Assembly: GCA_949825065.1 (NCBI GenBank)
Contig: OX463846.1
Coordinates: 14,359,046-14,423,045 of the forward strand
DNA length: 64,000 nucleotides
Direction: 5' to 3'
Source: Odontocerum albicorne
Lineage: Eukaryota; Arthropoda; Insecta; Trichoptera; Odontoceridae
The translations under genes and the position numbers were made by a program. Shown here one piece after another: positions 32,031-42,979 of this stretch. The first letter of the stretch is position 1; each line of letters begins with the position of its first letter. Under the pieces are notes generated by a model, which did no database searches, had not been told where the DNA came from, and worked only from the letters and a program-made list of their open reading frames with translations.

Positions 32031-32097
32031 TATTGAGTTTCTCTTCAACAAGCACAGTTTATACTGACAAGACACAAAACTACGATAGCAAAGATGA

Positions 32098-32310
32098 TAA
32101 CATCCGTGCTTCAGTAGGTTAGACACCTATCTTTTGACCCGTGGGTTACAGGTTCAATACCCGTTGCAGCCCAATTTTTTTTACAGTATTGCAGTCTGAT
32201 TTACACTTAAGTCCTCTTAAACATATTTTTATTTGGTTAAAAAAAATTGCCACACAACCTTAAATCATTCAGATTGTACTGATACAAGGAAGTGTAATAC
32301 AATAAAATAC
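32098..32310 (+). repeat. tRNA-derived SINE, family SINE2
   Basis: Head with GCTTCAGTAGGTTAGACACC (A box) and ACAGGTTCAATACCCG (B box). Body TGCAGTCTGATTTACACTTA and CTCTTAAACATATTTTTATT. The tail is degenerate. Confidence 0.65.
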
Positions 32311-33835
32311 GAAGAGTTCCATCTGTTGCAGTCTTTGGTATCGAAGATTAATAAATCCCTTTTTTTTTAAATAGTATTTATAGAATTTTGCGTAAAACAT
32401 ATAACAATCTTAAAAAAATATAAAATTTGATTAATTAAGATCCAAAAAACGGGAACAGAAATAAATCAGCGAGACATCGAATATTGGATGTTGTTTTGTA
32501 TGTCATGAATATTAACATTTACACCACGGTGCCGACTAATATAAATATAAAAAAATCGTGGAAGAGTTATTCTTGATGCGCAACATTAGATATTGTTGCT
32601 ATTAGAACATCAAATAAATCAAACTTGTGTTGTCGACATACACCGCTTATATATATGAAGTTTTTTGTATTCTTTTACATTTTCATTATTATTTATGCTT
32701 ATAAATACCGCCTATCCTTAATTGGATAATAAATAAAAAGGAGAAATATAAAGTCACTATTCACAATGGGCCATAATAAATGATTATTCTTTATGGCAGT
32801 GAATTATATGACTTTATGACCTGACTTATAAAGACTCAATTGCGACATGAACTCTTCGCTTATATTTAACGAAACAAAATTTTTTTTGTGAAACAATATA
32901 AATCTTTACAAGCTATTCATATTCGTGTATTTTATATCGAAATTATTTTACGGTTATTACTATTATACACTTTTTTATAAATTTATGGCTCACCATAAGA
33001 TATTTATATTCCAATTAAAAGAAACACCTTGATTTTTTATACACTTTTTTTTACTTTACCTTTTATTTCGCGATCTCTATTAAAATATTTTAATACAATA
33101 TTTTTATAGTTTTGTTTTGAGTTCCGGAGCTTTCTTATATTTAGTGACTATTGAAATATGAACTGGTAATTTTTTTTGACATAATTATAGTTAATCCGAA
33201 TTTGAATCTTACCTTAATTGGATTAAAAAAACCTAGAATGGGCAAGAATCAATCGGCGGTGTTGGATGCTGAGAATCTCGTGGACTGCCAGAAGAACGAA
33301 CGTCTCCATACTCCAGGAGTTAACTATGACGGTACGACTGTCTTCAATATGCTTCCAACGTTTTTTGAACACATTTCCAGATGTAAGCTAGATAACGTGG
33401 ATAAATTGATGGTTATAGGAAGTGTACACTGCTATATAAACGGCAAGTGACTGAGAAGAGTGGAAATGTGTCGTCGCGACCAGTTCCATCAACATTCCAT
33501 AGATCACGATCCTCTCTATTGAGGAACGGCTGAGATGATGATATAGTTATTTCAATTTATCTCAAACATTTTTTTTTTTTTTTGTTTTTTTTTGTCCTAC
33601 TCATCACTTTTATTATTGATTAAATTTAATTAATGGTATTTGATTTTTTATAACTGTATATTGATATTTTAATGTTATACTATACATATACGAGTATTTA
33701 TCCTGAAATTTTTTTGGAAGCTGTTTTTATATTATCTCTTATTTCATAATTATTGCTGTGTTATGCAAAGAGCACTTAAGTGTCGTTAATTTTGGTATTA
33801 AATAAATAATATTAAGAAATTATTTGATTAAAATA
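32311..33835. other. Mostly AT-rich unassigned stretch with one mixed-composition block
   Basis: 33225-33540 is less AT-rich and partly open (GKNQSAVLDAENLVDCQKNE in the plus frame from 33151). It is followed by GTGTCGTCGCGACCAGTTCC and a GATGATG tract. It looks like a retroelement or duplicated-gene remnant, but I cannot name it. The rest is A/T-rich. Confidence 0.3.
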
Positions 33836-33837
33836 TA

Positions 33838-34115
33838 TTTGACGGAGTAACCAAGTTGGTAAAACACTTGTATTGCAAATATTATTTTTGTAAAGATCTC
33901 TAAAAAACTATCAAAATTTTTAAAATATTTCCTCGTCCAGCTATTGACGGGACTAGATATAGGTGAGTATTAATTTAATTATTGTAACCCCCGTGCACCT
34001 AGTTACAGATGAACTCCGAGTGACGTACTAACTCCAGTGATTCTAAACCCAATTACTTATTTATGGGACCGACAACAATGCTGTTCATAGGAAATATTCG
34101 TCATCATATCTGCAC
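33838..34115 (+). repeat. tRNA-derived SINE, family SINE1
   Basis: Head TGACGGAGTAACCAAGTTGG with an A-box-like start. The body runs through CAGATGAACTCCGAGTGACG and ACTCCAGTGATTCTAAACCC to GGACCGACAACAATGCTGTT, in the usual SINE1 order. Confidence 0.5.
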
Positions 34116-34230
34116 TACTATGCAAATATAAAGGAGTCTAGGTTTGATTTTGTTTATTTATGTAAATTCACAATACAGGGTTAGCCTAATTATATAATAT
34201 TAAAGTTTTTATCATTTTCTTATAAACATT

Positions 34231-34569
34231 ACGTCAAAAAATAAAACTCTCTCTCCCTGGCTCCATCCCAACTCATTGTCTGCGAAGACTGTTGGGGTCA
34301 GCTCTCCTCGCCCTCAGGTTGTATGCTCTTCTGTCCCGGACTACGTCCCCCAGGCCATGTCTCTGCATCAGGTTATCTTTTTGCACCACCCATGAATTCT
34401 TTGGTCTTCCTCTGGTTGTTATTCGAGGAAGCTCCATGGAGATTGCCTGGTTCACAATGTGATCGGGTGCTCTGCGTCCAACGTGCCCATACCATCTCAA
34501 TCGCCTCTCCTCCATCTTGCTGTTGATGTCTGTAACACCCAGGCTTCAAAAACGTCAAAAAATAAAACT
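34231..34569 (-). mobile_element. RTE-B non-LTR retrotransposon, 5'-truncated, with perfect 18-bp target duplication
   Basis: ACGTCAAAAAATAAAACT occurs at 34231-34248 and 34552-34569. Between them lies a minus-strand coding end: SKMEERRLRWYGHVGRRAPD, HIVNQAISMELP, GRPKNSWVVQKDN, RRADPNSLRRQ and a stop (34515-34273). This is the C-terminus of RTE-type ORF2. Behind the stop is a (GA)n-like tail (plus: CTCTCTCTCCC). Only about 300 bp of the element inserted, as usual for target-primed reverse transcription. Intact duplications imply a fairly recent event. Confidence 0.85.
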
Positions 34570-35910
34570 ATTTTTCATAAATACAAAGTCCCCAATCTTA
34601 AGAAAAATCTTAACTTTTGATAATGTGTTTAGAAAAGATAAAGTCCTTCTTATAGGCATATTGGCAGGAAGGCCCGTTCTTGCGTGAGTGACTGAGAATA
34701 GTTCCTGCCGGCGCAGTTTAGCATAATTGTTAGGAACATTGAACGTTAACATTTCTAGTAATGCTCAACAGCTCTCAACTCCTCGAACTATGTATATCAG
34801 CATACTTACTCATATAAAGATATTGCGGATATTTTTTCTGCACCTATTCCACATGAGCGAGTTTTATACACTCGGTGGGCTCCAGATACAAGCATTATTT
34901 TTTGTTGTAATACTGGCAAGTAGAATTCTCTCCAAGATAGTGAATTATCTCCAAGACTGGAGCTCCAGATCAATTGTGTCTAGAGTGAGACCAATAGGAC
35001 CTTCAACAATACTTAACGTATGCTCATGACTTTGCCAGCTCTTCAAGCATTTAAAAAGATGATCAGCTCATCGTACATGCTGACACTATCAGAGACTTTG
35101 GGATCATATTCAACTAAACATACATGTCATTTTCATTTGACATTTGTTCGAAGTGCTGTTATGATTTTTTTTTATAATTCGCTAGTTCGTAGTTGATTGG
35201 AGTGTGGCTCAATAATATGGTACTGAATAAGATTATTCGTGCCTGCTTTTACATATACATGTTTCTTACAGAAAACCTTTGTCGTTTGACACACCTATGT
35301 TTAATGTACTGTACAATTATTTACACTATCGTGAATTAAGATTGTTTTCTGTGCCGTGATCATTAACTGAGTTATTAAGAGCGTCGCTACTTGAACACGG
35401 CATGACCTTTTTGAATGAATCTTTTAGTTTTCGTATCTTCCATATCTCGGTTAAAGCCGAGGATCGAGCTCCTTAATGAACTTTGTAGCCATAGCTGAGC
35501 AACTTTACAGGGAATCATGAGTGTCACTGTTACTGTTTAATTTTTTCTTTGATGTGATTGGGTTCAACCCATATTTGCTTTCTATATTTTCGGTAACGGT
35601 GAATCGGGGGTTATGTGTGTGTGTCCGTTCTCTTCTCGTTAATGTTTATATTACAGCTTATTTATTTTCATTTATCGTATTATAATTGACATGTACGAGT
35701 ATAAACATTATTTTCTAATTGTGAATTTATTTTGATAAAATTTGGACTCGCTATTCTCTTATTTTCGCTGACAGTTAATCTGGGGGGTATTTGAAGGTTT
35801 GTTTTTTTATACCATTTACAATTTTTTTTTTCTTAATCTACATGCACATGGGTATGGGCTGAAAGATGGCATGGCTAAAGAGATGAGTCCAGACACTTTA
35901 ATAGCTTTTA
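34570..35910. other. Unassigned stretch with non-repetitive character
   Basis: No known family found. 35220-35600 has balanced composition and homeodomain-like words (TGATCATTAACTG, TTAATGAAC). A TACGAGTA octamer lies at 35694-35701. It could be host regulatory DNA, but nothing proves this. Confidence 0.3.
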
Positions 35911-35912
35911 TC

Positions 35913-35966
35913 TTAAATGTAGTTTCTGCTATTTATTTTGAGATAAATAGCAGAAAATACATTTAA
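35913..35966. other. Strong hairpin, 23-bp arms
   Basis: TTAAATGTAGTTTCTGCTAT... at 35913-35935 pairs with 35944-35966. There is one mismatch in 23 positions and an 8-base loop (TTTTGAGA). It lies eight bases before the 243-bp MITE and is not part of its terminal repeats. It could be a small foldback repeat or an RNA hairpin. Confidence 0.7.
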
Positions 35967-35971
35967 GGGAT

Positions 35972-36218
35972 TATCGATGGCCCGGAAGAAAAACGACACA
36001 AGTCAAAAAACGTGTTTTGTCAGGAGCGGCTGTTGAAGTCAACCTTCTTGAAAACTGCAAATGCAATTAGCTCCAACGGAAAAACGACACTAATGCCCTC
36101 AGGTGGCGAAGACATGAACTAGACCTGTGACACTTTTAAAGGACAAAGGGCACCCAATTTGCCATAACCCTAAATACGGTTTTTTTACTTGTGTCATTTT
36201 TCTTCCGGACCAGCGATA
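35972..36218. mobile_element. MITE, 243 bp, TA target duplication, about 38-bp inverted repeats
   Basis: TA lies at 35972-35973 and 36217-36218. The left end is TCGATGGCCCGGAAGAAAAA. The right end, reverse-complemented, is TCGCTGGTCCGGAAGAAAAA. Both continue into YGACACAAGT with about four mismatches in 38. TA duplication suggests mobilisation by a Tc1/mariner-superfamily transposase. The inner 165 bp is non-coding and matches nothing else here. Confidence 0.8.
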
Positions 36219-36329
36219 TGTACGATTTCGGAATGTATTTATATATGTACATACTATGTTGCTGTCAATAAACCTATATTTATTTATCTATTTATTTATA
36301 AAAGTATACAATGAAATTAAATAAATTTA

Positions 36330-37110
36330 CGTTTTAAAACCATTTACGGAGTGATATTTAAGCTAAACAGAACTAAATAAGTATTTTTTTGTTTATTACA
36401 CTTCCTTACATTTATTGCATAAATAATTTATCAATATTTCCAAAAAATTATAACCGTATTTTTCCATAACAAGAAAAATCTTGAAATAATAGTGTCTAGC
36501 AGACTGATTCTGTTAATTTGCCGACTTATCTCATTTAAAATCTCATTTAGAGAATTAAGCGTGGTGATTTACAACAATTATTTACTCAATGCAGTAAATC
36601 TTATTAAAACACGCCCGAGATATTTAGAAACACAACAGTTAAGTTAATTCATTTTATTTTCCCATTCAGAATACACATAAAAATGTTAAGTCCATAATTG
36701 AATCAGTTGATCTGGGATTGAGGTGCGCTCAGATGCCATTAAAATTTCTGCCTCGTTTGGCAGACATCTTGATAAATAATTCTCCCGTGTCATCCGCCAA
36801 TTAAGAAGACTTTAGTTACATGGTTTTTTTACCTTTCTATATAAGTGTTGAAAAATATGCTAGATATATTCATATAAAATCTGATAACATTCTATGCAGT
36901 TTTAATGAATTTCATGTGTGGTTTTAAGCTGAAATGAGCGAATTCAGTTTTTGATTTTTTATTTTTTCCTTCATCCGTTGGTAAATAAATCTATGGAATG
37001 GAGACGTGAGCACTAAACCTGTAAACATAATGCAGGATAAAGTCTTTTAAGATGTAAATCTACAGCCGTTCAAGATCTCCTACACGGATCGTGTTATAAA
37101 TGGGGCAGCG
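36330..37110. other. Unassigned stretch
   Basis: 36540-36800 is non-repetitive with mixed composition (CAGTTGATCTGGGATTGAGG, GGTGCGCTCAGATGCC, CCTCGTTTGGCAGACATC). It reads like unique host non-coding DNA. No gene or repeat is recognised. Confidence 0.3.
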
Positions 37111-37148
37111 CTTACGCGTATGTGTAATATAAAGACCAAGCTCTGCTT

Positions 37149-37340
37149 AAAACTGTGAAGACTCGCAAGTTATAGCATCTTGGTCACACATTGAGAGGCA
37201 TAAGATATATTATAGCACAACTGACAATCCAGATAAATGGTAACAGAGACAGAGGAAGACGCAGCATCTCGTGGCTTAAGAGCTTGCGGGAATGTATTTG
37301 TTACAGAGTTGTTCCGGGCTGCAGTAAAAAATATAAATAA
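37149..37340 (+). pseudogene. LINE ORF2 C-terminal fragment (fourth lineage)
   Basis: The plus frame with one stop reads KTVKTRKL, stop, HLGHTLRGIRYIIAQLTIQ, then GNRDRGRRSISWLKSLRE and a stop at 37338-37340. The pattern (LGH.LR....L..L...G...GRRGRGRRR.SWL..LR.W) is that of the C-terminus of another common insect LINE. The following CGATAGGGAAAGGCACAT is its usual 3' neighbourhood. It has no catalytic part. Confidence 0.6.
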
Positions 37341-37616
37341 ATATTTATTTTAGCCAACCTTCGATAGGGAAAGGCACATAGATAAGAAGTTCGGGAATGT
37401 AATTTTTTAACAAAATACTGCAATACTTTTTATAATTTTTTTTAAATAAATTCAAAGTAAGTAAGTGCACAATCAACTGCTTAAACTTACAATAAATTGC
37501 ATTAGAATGCAATTTGTCATTAAAATATTTAAATACATTTTAGCAAATGTACAAAATACATTACAATTAATAAAATTATATTTCCGTCATCTTGTCTCGA
37601 CGAACAGGTCATAAGT

Positions 37617-37775
37617 CAGAATTCTGTTATGCAAAGCCTTTCGGAATGTTGTCGGCTTCGCTATCGTCAACATATAAACAAGTCCTGAAGTTGACAACTG
37701 CAACGTTTCCGAAACGTTGGAATCATACGCTAAACGACGCGGTACAACACTCCGAAAGACCGTTATAAGTCAGAA
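37617..37775. repeat. Inverted dimer of a retroelement 3' end
   Basis: The left arm reversed (ACAACATTCCGAAAGGCTTT) and the right arm (ACAACACTCCGAAAGACCGT) diverge from a centre with CTGAAGTTGACAACTGCAAC and TTTCCGAAACGTTGG. The layout resembles the Penelope-like tail dimers at 14.9 and 31.6 kb, but the sequence family differs. Confidence 0.4.
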
Positions 37776-37779
37776 TTGT

Positions 37780-38555
37780 TCGTAAATTATTCATTTTCAT
37801 TATAATTTATTTTTCACCAATCTTAGATTTAGTTCTTCAGCAGAGTTTGCTTTCAGACTGTTCCCTATCGATAAGTAAATGATGTTTTACAATATCAAAT
37901 TTACGAGCAGTAACTCCAACTTGGTGGACAAATCCACACGAGAGTACGTTGTAACGATGTATGGTAGAAGAGGCGAACTTTCTATCGTGTTTGGTCAATC
38001 TTTGATAATTTCGAAGTATTATTTTACGGGACAAGAAGAAGAAACTAAATATATTCAAGTATATTAATTTCAAACGAAAATTTATGATCAAAATAGTTTT
38101 TCAATGTTTTATAAAAATGTAATCGGTGATGTCAAACAAAAATTTAGACAGATGACAAATCTTATCAATATTGCACTTATCGAAAATTATACAAAAACCA
38201 CTTCTTTTTTTATTTGCTTTAAAAGCTCTATCAGCTGATTAGATAAAGTAATGTATTTTATATGTATTAGATATTTTAAAGACATTTATTTTATTAACAA
38301 ACATTACTCAAATGCCTAAAATCTTTACATTTTGTGTACTGCAGTTCTAAGCTTTGTTTTTATATAAAAAAAAGTCTTTTGGTAAATAATAAAAATAAAT
38401 AATCATTCTATTGTATTATATAATAGTTATGAAATAATTTCTAATGAAAAATTGGCACATAATTGATATATTTTCAAAGACTATTTTCTTAATGTTGTAA
38501 TCTATCCTAAACTAGGATTATATTAGCCAATGAAAAGACGGGAACTTAATATAAT
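37780..38555. other. AT-rich unassigned stretch
   Basis: Nothing recognised. Short frames on both strands at 37837-38091 are not family-like. Confidence 0.3.
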
Positions 38556-38559
38556 AAAT

Positions 38560-39105
38560 TATTAAGAATGACCAATCATGGAAGAGTTACGAGATATGTC
38601 GAACGGCGTGTAGCGATAGAAAAAAAAGTCAATATATACTCGAAATGAGCAACATCAAATTTGGCTTAGATGATTGATATTTTAAGTGGATGTGGAAAAA
38701 TACTAAAAGGAGCAGAACAAATGCTGTAGAAATGCCTGCATTGAGAATAAAACATCGGAGACAATTTATGACAGAATACGAAATTAAGTAATTAGAAATT
38801 AATGTGAACTTAAGGCTGATGTGTTGAATAGGATAAAGAAAAGCACTCTGATATGGTTTAACAAAACAAATATATAGTGCAAATGCTAGTGAAAATCGTG
38901 GTAGAGGAATATCAATCAAAGTATGGTAGGATCAAGTGAACGATATTTTGAAATAAGGAAACATAAAAAGTCAGAGAACTGTTGGATTTGTACGAAAAGG
39001 TGTATGGATAGGCGAAGGATGTATGTCGAGATAGTCAAATCTGACACTCTGTCCTCTCTGCTTCACTTAGCAGGGAACGGCATGATGGTATGTATGTACT
39101 CGTAT
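38560..39105 (+). mobile_element. RTE-A 3' portion
   Basis: Follows the family from GGAAGAGTTACGAGATATGT through AAAAGCACTCTGATATGGTT, GTGAAAATCGTGGTAGAGGA, GTATGGTAGGATCAAGTGAA and the TCTGCTTCACTTAGCAGGGA end block to a GGTATGTATG tail. The coding frame is heavily broken. The tail is interrupted by TACTCGTA at 39097-39104. Confidence 0.65.
39097..39104. other. TACTCGTA octamer in an RTE-A (TATG)n tail
   Basis: The tail reads GGTATGTATGTACTCGTATA. Family tails elsewhere continue TATGTATGTA without the extra CTCGTA. Confidence 0.45.
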
Positions 39106-39192
39106 ATTATATATGTCTCGAAATATCAAAATTTATATTGATTTTTTTTCCAAGTTTCTGTAACGCTCTTTGTTGAATAATAAAATACTAGT

Positions 39193-39487
39193 TGCAACCC
39201 GTGAAATATTCACGGAAGTAAAACAAATTCTACATTTATGAAAATATATATTCATAAATGTAACATTTGTTTATATACATCATTTATACATCGGCCCCTT
39301 TTACACCGGTTCAAAAATTGTTAGCTAGGTATTTAAAATTCGTTCAGTATCCCCACCAAGATTCAAATTTCGAATTACTTTCGGAGAGAATCCAAGTATT
39401 CCTCTCTCGCTCTCTTGTATTCAAAATTCAATTCTCGTATTCTTTCTTTGGCGACAGCCGTATGGGTTTTGGCCTATTTATACTATG
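39193..39487 (+). repeat. Dispersed repeat R5
   Basis: Plus-orientation partner of 27.25-27.68 kb. It runs from TTGCAACCCGTGAAATATTC, through the hairpin ACATTTATGAAAATATATAT/TCATAAATGT and GAGAATCCAAGTATTCCTCT, to GGGTTTTGGCCTATTTATAC. It has no long TA tract. Confidence 0.75.
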
Positions 39488-39839
39488 ATTTTTATAATTA
39501 TTCGATAAAATACTTGCGAGTTACTCAGGTCCGGCAGATGAAAACTTAATTAATTTTCTAGTCCCATGTAACTTGTTAAATTATTCAATTAAATGAGTGC
39601 GTTTTCTAAAAATCTGTATTATCATATTTATAAAAGACGAATTGTAGAGTTTTTATTATTATTTAGCTAAAATGATTTATTTAGTGACGCTTTTCAACGA
39701 AGCTTAAAATCTATGTCAATTTCATGTGATATTTTACTATGATACACTGCTTTCGAATTAATTAAATTAGTATGATTTTAAAATAATACAAAAATGTCGG
39801 TGCTTGGAATGACCTGGCGTCGTGATACGCGGTGAAATT

Positions 39840-40215
39840 GTGTGAATGTTTGTTCGTTGCTGGACCTCGTAGTCGAGAATCTCCTCGCCATTCCAGCGTC
39901 AATTAAATTTGAAAGCGAAGTTGTGCCGTAGAGTTTTTTTTCAGTGAGTGAGTCGCTGCACACCAGCAAACTCACTGGCTACACCGCTATACTGGGTCCG
40001 ATGACACAACGAAGTGAGACAAGCGGAGCACACCGGCATGTTTTGTTTTTCTTTTTTTGAAAGAATAAATATAACCGATGTCATAGGTATCCTTGCACTC
40101 CCGAATACAATGCAGGAAATATGCTTGTGTCATTCGAGGGGAGTAATACAGAGCGGGGTTCGAACCGACGACCTTCCGCATGAAAATCTAGTGCGTTATC
40201 ACGCGGCCATGTACC
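39840..40215 (-). repeat. tRNA-derived SINE, family SINE3
   Basis: In minus orientation the head lies at about 40215-40145 with B box (plus: GGGGTTCGAACCGACG). Next is a TCGAATGACACAAGC-type segment. The body runs from CCGGCATG to GTCCAGCAACGAAC at about 39850 (plus: GTTCGTTGCTGGACCTCGTA). It matches the copy at 22.2-22.6 kb over most of its length. The A-rich border between head and body (plus: TTTTCTTTTTTTGAAAG) suggests two joined units. Confidence 0.6.
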
Positions 40216-40229
40216 TCTAGATAGGGATG

Positions 40230-41455
40230 TAACTTCTGAGAGACGTGATATACTGAAATTTTCTGACTTTGATTGTGTGTTAGCTGTCTAGTTGATATTG
40301 ATGGACAAACAGACCTGGTTAACTTTTGTAGTGGTTTACTCTTTAGCGAAGAATTTATTTTCTCGAAAGAGTAAGTAGGCTATTCAAAAGAATTCTTAAG
40401 CTCATGATTTTAGAAAATTACAACAAAGTCGTCCATAAGATATACTTGTGTTTGATCACTGAATGACGCCAGTTAATTTAATAAACATAAATAACATGTT
40501 AATAAAAATCAAATACCGTAACTATATCAATTCGATTGATATAACTTATTTTAAAATTATTTTGAGTGTAACACATGTTGAGAATCTCTAGGTCATTTCG
40601 TTGTTACTCTAGCAAAGTGTAATATGGCGGTCTGTTAACTTCGTATTAGATTTAACCCTCTCAATAATCGGTGGGGGTTCAGAATGCCCTGCGTAATGGC
40701 TTCATTTAATGTGACGCCTGATATCATTTCATGCTCAGCCATGTACATCTAATGATGTCTCAACACGAACGTTTGATGATTATGACATTTAAAATATTTC
40801 TTTTTTTAACGCATTATGAACATCCTATATTAGACACTATCTTAATATAATTTAATTATATAATAGGTTTTATAGAACCTGTTTGACATTTTATTTTCAT
40901 AAATTAATTTTTATATTTTAATCGTATATTTCCATACTGAATGGTATAAACAAGAATGACTTAAAATTTATTTTGATTCATCTCCGATAGCCTAACAAAT
41001 AGTGCAGAAATATCCCCGTTCTATCAACCTTCTTTGAAGTGTTGACCAATTCAAGCTGACCCTCAATTATTCAACAATCTCTTCACGCTGTTGCTCTGAT
41101 CTCTATTTTCTTAAACCCTTTCCTTTTGTTAAAATTTCTCCAATTATCTCTTTCCACTCATTTCTACGTCTTTTTCACTATTTATTCATTTCAGACATAT
41201 GTATTAAGTCTTTTGTAAATCATTCTCTCAAAGAGTCTTAAGATTTCTTCCTTAACTCTACTTATAACATCTGTATCTTATAAATAGTTATCCTTTATCC
41301 GATTATTCCTTACTTTTTTACAGTATTATAAGCAAAGCAAAAACATCTTGCGAAAAGAGTGATGAAAGCATTTATTTTGATTTCATCACTCTTTCCAATG
41401 CCCCAGCTTCACATGCACACACCTAGGTTGGTTTTAACTATATTATTTCCTAAAG
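40230..41455. other. Unassigned stretch with a perfect short hairpin
   Basis: 40600-40790 is of mixed composition and non-repetitive. At 41355-41395, AAAGAGTGATGAAA and TTTCATCACTCTTT form 14-bp perfect arms around a 13-base spacer. No element is recognised otherwise. Confidence 0.35.
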
Positions 41456-41459
41456 TTAT

Positions 41460-41765
41460 ACTAACTGTATATTGTAAGGTTAATGAAGAACAGTTTGCGC
41501 AAATGGTTTGGTAAGGTGGTTTACGCAAAATACGAAAATAAGACTAAACAACTCAAAAGTTTATAGTGTATCAGAAAGATATTGCCCTAGAATAACGTGA
41601 TTGGGTCGTGTGTATTAGATTTTAAATTAATGGAAAATGAGAAGTACGAATACCTACAGAATATTGCATAAGAAATTGTATGAATGTGCAGACATGAAAA
41701 TGGTCGAGATCTGTCATTTCTGCCTACCTCGTAAGGAACACGCCGCGATAATACGTCTGTATGTA
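41460..41765 (+). mobile_element. RTE-A 3' fragment (very degenerate)
   Basis: Family landmarks are AATGGTTTGGTAAGGTGG, then GAATATTGCATAAGAAATTG-like and TCTGCCTACCTCGTAAGGAA, then GCGATAATACGTCTGTATGT at the tail position. Confidence 0.45.
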
Positions 41766-42180
41766 GATTAAATATTTATATCATATTTATTTTTCATAAT
41801 ATACAGTTATCACTGACAAAAACTTATATACCATATAGTTGAATTTCCATTTAAAATAAAATCATATTAGTTTTCCTAATTGGCATAAAATACAGTTAAA
41901 GTGTAGCACTATTAAATTTCTTATCGCCTTTTTTTATCTAAATTTATTAAATAATTCATAGAAATAAATGTTAACAGGGCATAAAGCGTCGATTTTGGAT
42001 TCGGAATGACCATTTAACTTCACAATATACCTGAGATATTTGAAATAGTGCATGTTGGTATTTTCATAGGAGGTAATGGAAGGTGTTTATTAATGGAGTA
42101 AAGAATTTTTACATGAAATACATTTTATATAATAACTGTTGTATAGCAAATGGGCATTTCTTATAAATTTATTTTACATG

Positions 42181-42242
42181 AAAATTATACACAATAAATG
42201 AAAAATTATACATAATAAATTAAAAATTATACATAATAAATG
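42181..42242. repeat. 21-bp tandem repeat, three copies
   Basis: AAAATTATACACAATAAATG and two close repeats of it (AAATTATACATAATAAAT), at roughly 21-base spacing. Confidence 0.85.
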
Positions 42243-42259
42243 GAAAAAACAAGACAAAC

Positions 42260-42520
42260 AAATCAAGTAATTTGAGATGGGCACTCTCAAATTATAAGGT
42301 TCTAGGTTTATTACCTGTCATTTGTCGTGACCCAGATTTTTTTAAAAGGATTCTAGTCCGATTTTCACTTTAGGCCTCGTTAACACATTTTACTTATTTA
42401 TTTATTTATATAACACTTTTATCGCAAATACAATCTGGCGGGCTTATTGCCAGGCGATAATCGCTTCCAACCAACCAAACAAGTAAATTAAACAAGTTTA
42501 CATGGTCGCATAAATCATTC
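42260..42520. repeat. SINE2 body facing a reversed SINE2/R7 tail
   Basis: The left part runs forward: CTAGTCCGATTTTCACTTTA and GGCCTCGTTAACACATTTTA. The right part is reversed: AATCTGGCGGGCTTATTGCC, then CGCTTCCAACCAACC. The join at about 42385-42420 suggests two insertions in opposite orientation. Confidence 0.5.
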
Positions 42521-42744
42521 AAATGATTATCCATCCCCACGAAATCTATAAACACATACGTGAGCATATGGCCACAAACCTCACAAAGACGGACAATCAC
42601 CCGGACATTATTTTTCATATAAAGTAAGATATCATCAATCAAAAGAGAATCTTTCTGGTTGGGTGAAATATATTGACTCATGGTAATAAACCCGCAATGC
42701 TGTAATGTAATATTATACAAAAATGCAATAACTTTATTCAGTAT

Positions 42745-42860
42745 TTTGTCGTTCAGTATTCTGTATTCTTCTCAGTGCACGCGTTTCTACAGTATTCATT
42801 CGGCTCTTTTCAGAATTTTCCACGTCCACGTTTCACTCCTATACATCAAAGCTGGTGAAC
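42745..42860 (-). mobile_element. RTE-A fragment
   Basis: Plus-strand words CTCAGTGCACGCGTTTCTAC, TTCATTCGGCTCTTTTCAG and ACATCAAAGCTGG match the reversed upstream part of RTE-A at 24.9 and 8.3 kb. Confidence 0.5.
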
Positions 42861-42979
42861 TGTAAAATATAATTTCTGTGTTAAATATTAGTGTTTTTTA
42901 ATGATGTGATAAACCGATGTTTATCCTTTGAAGGTGAGTGATAGGAGAATAATAATTGAGTAAGAAATGCGTGTTTGTC

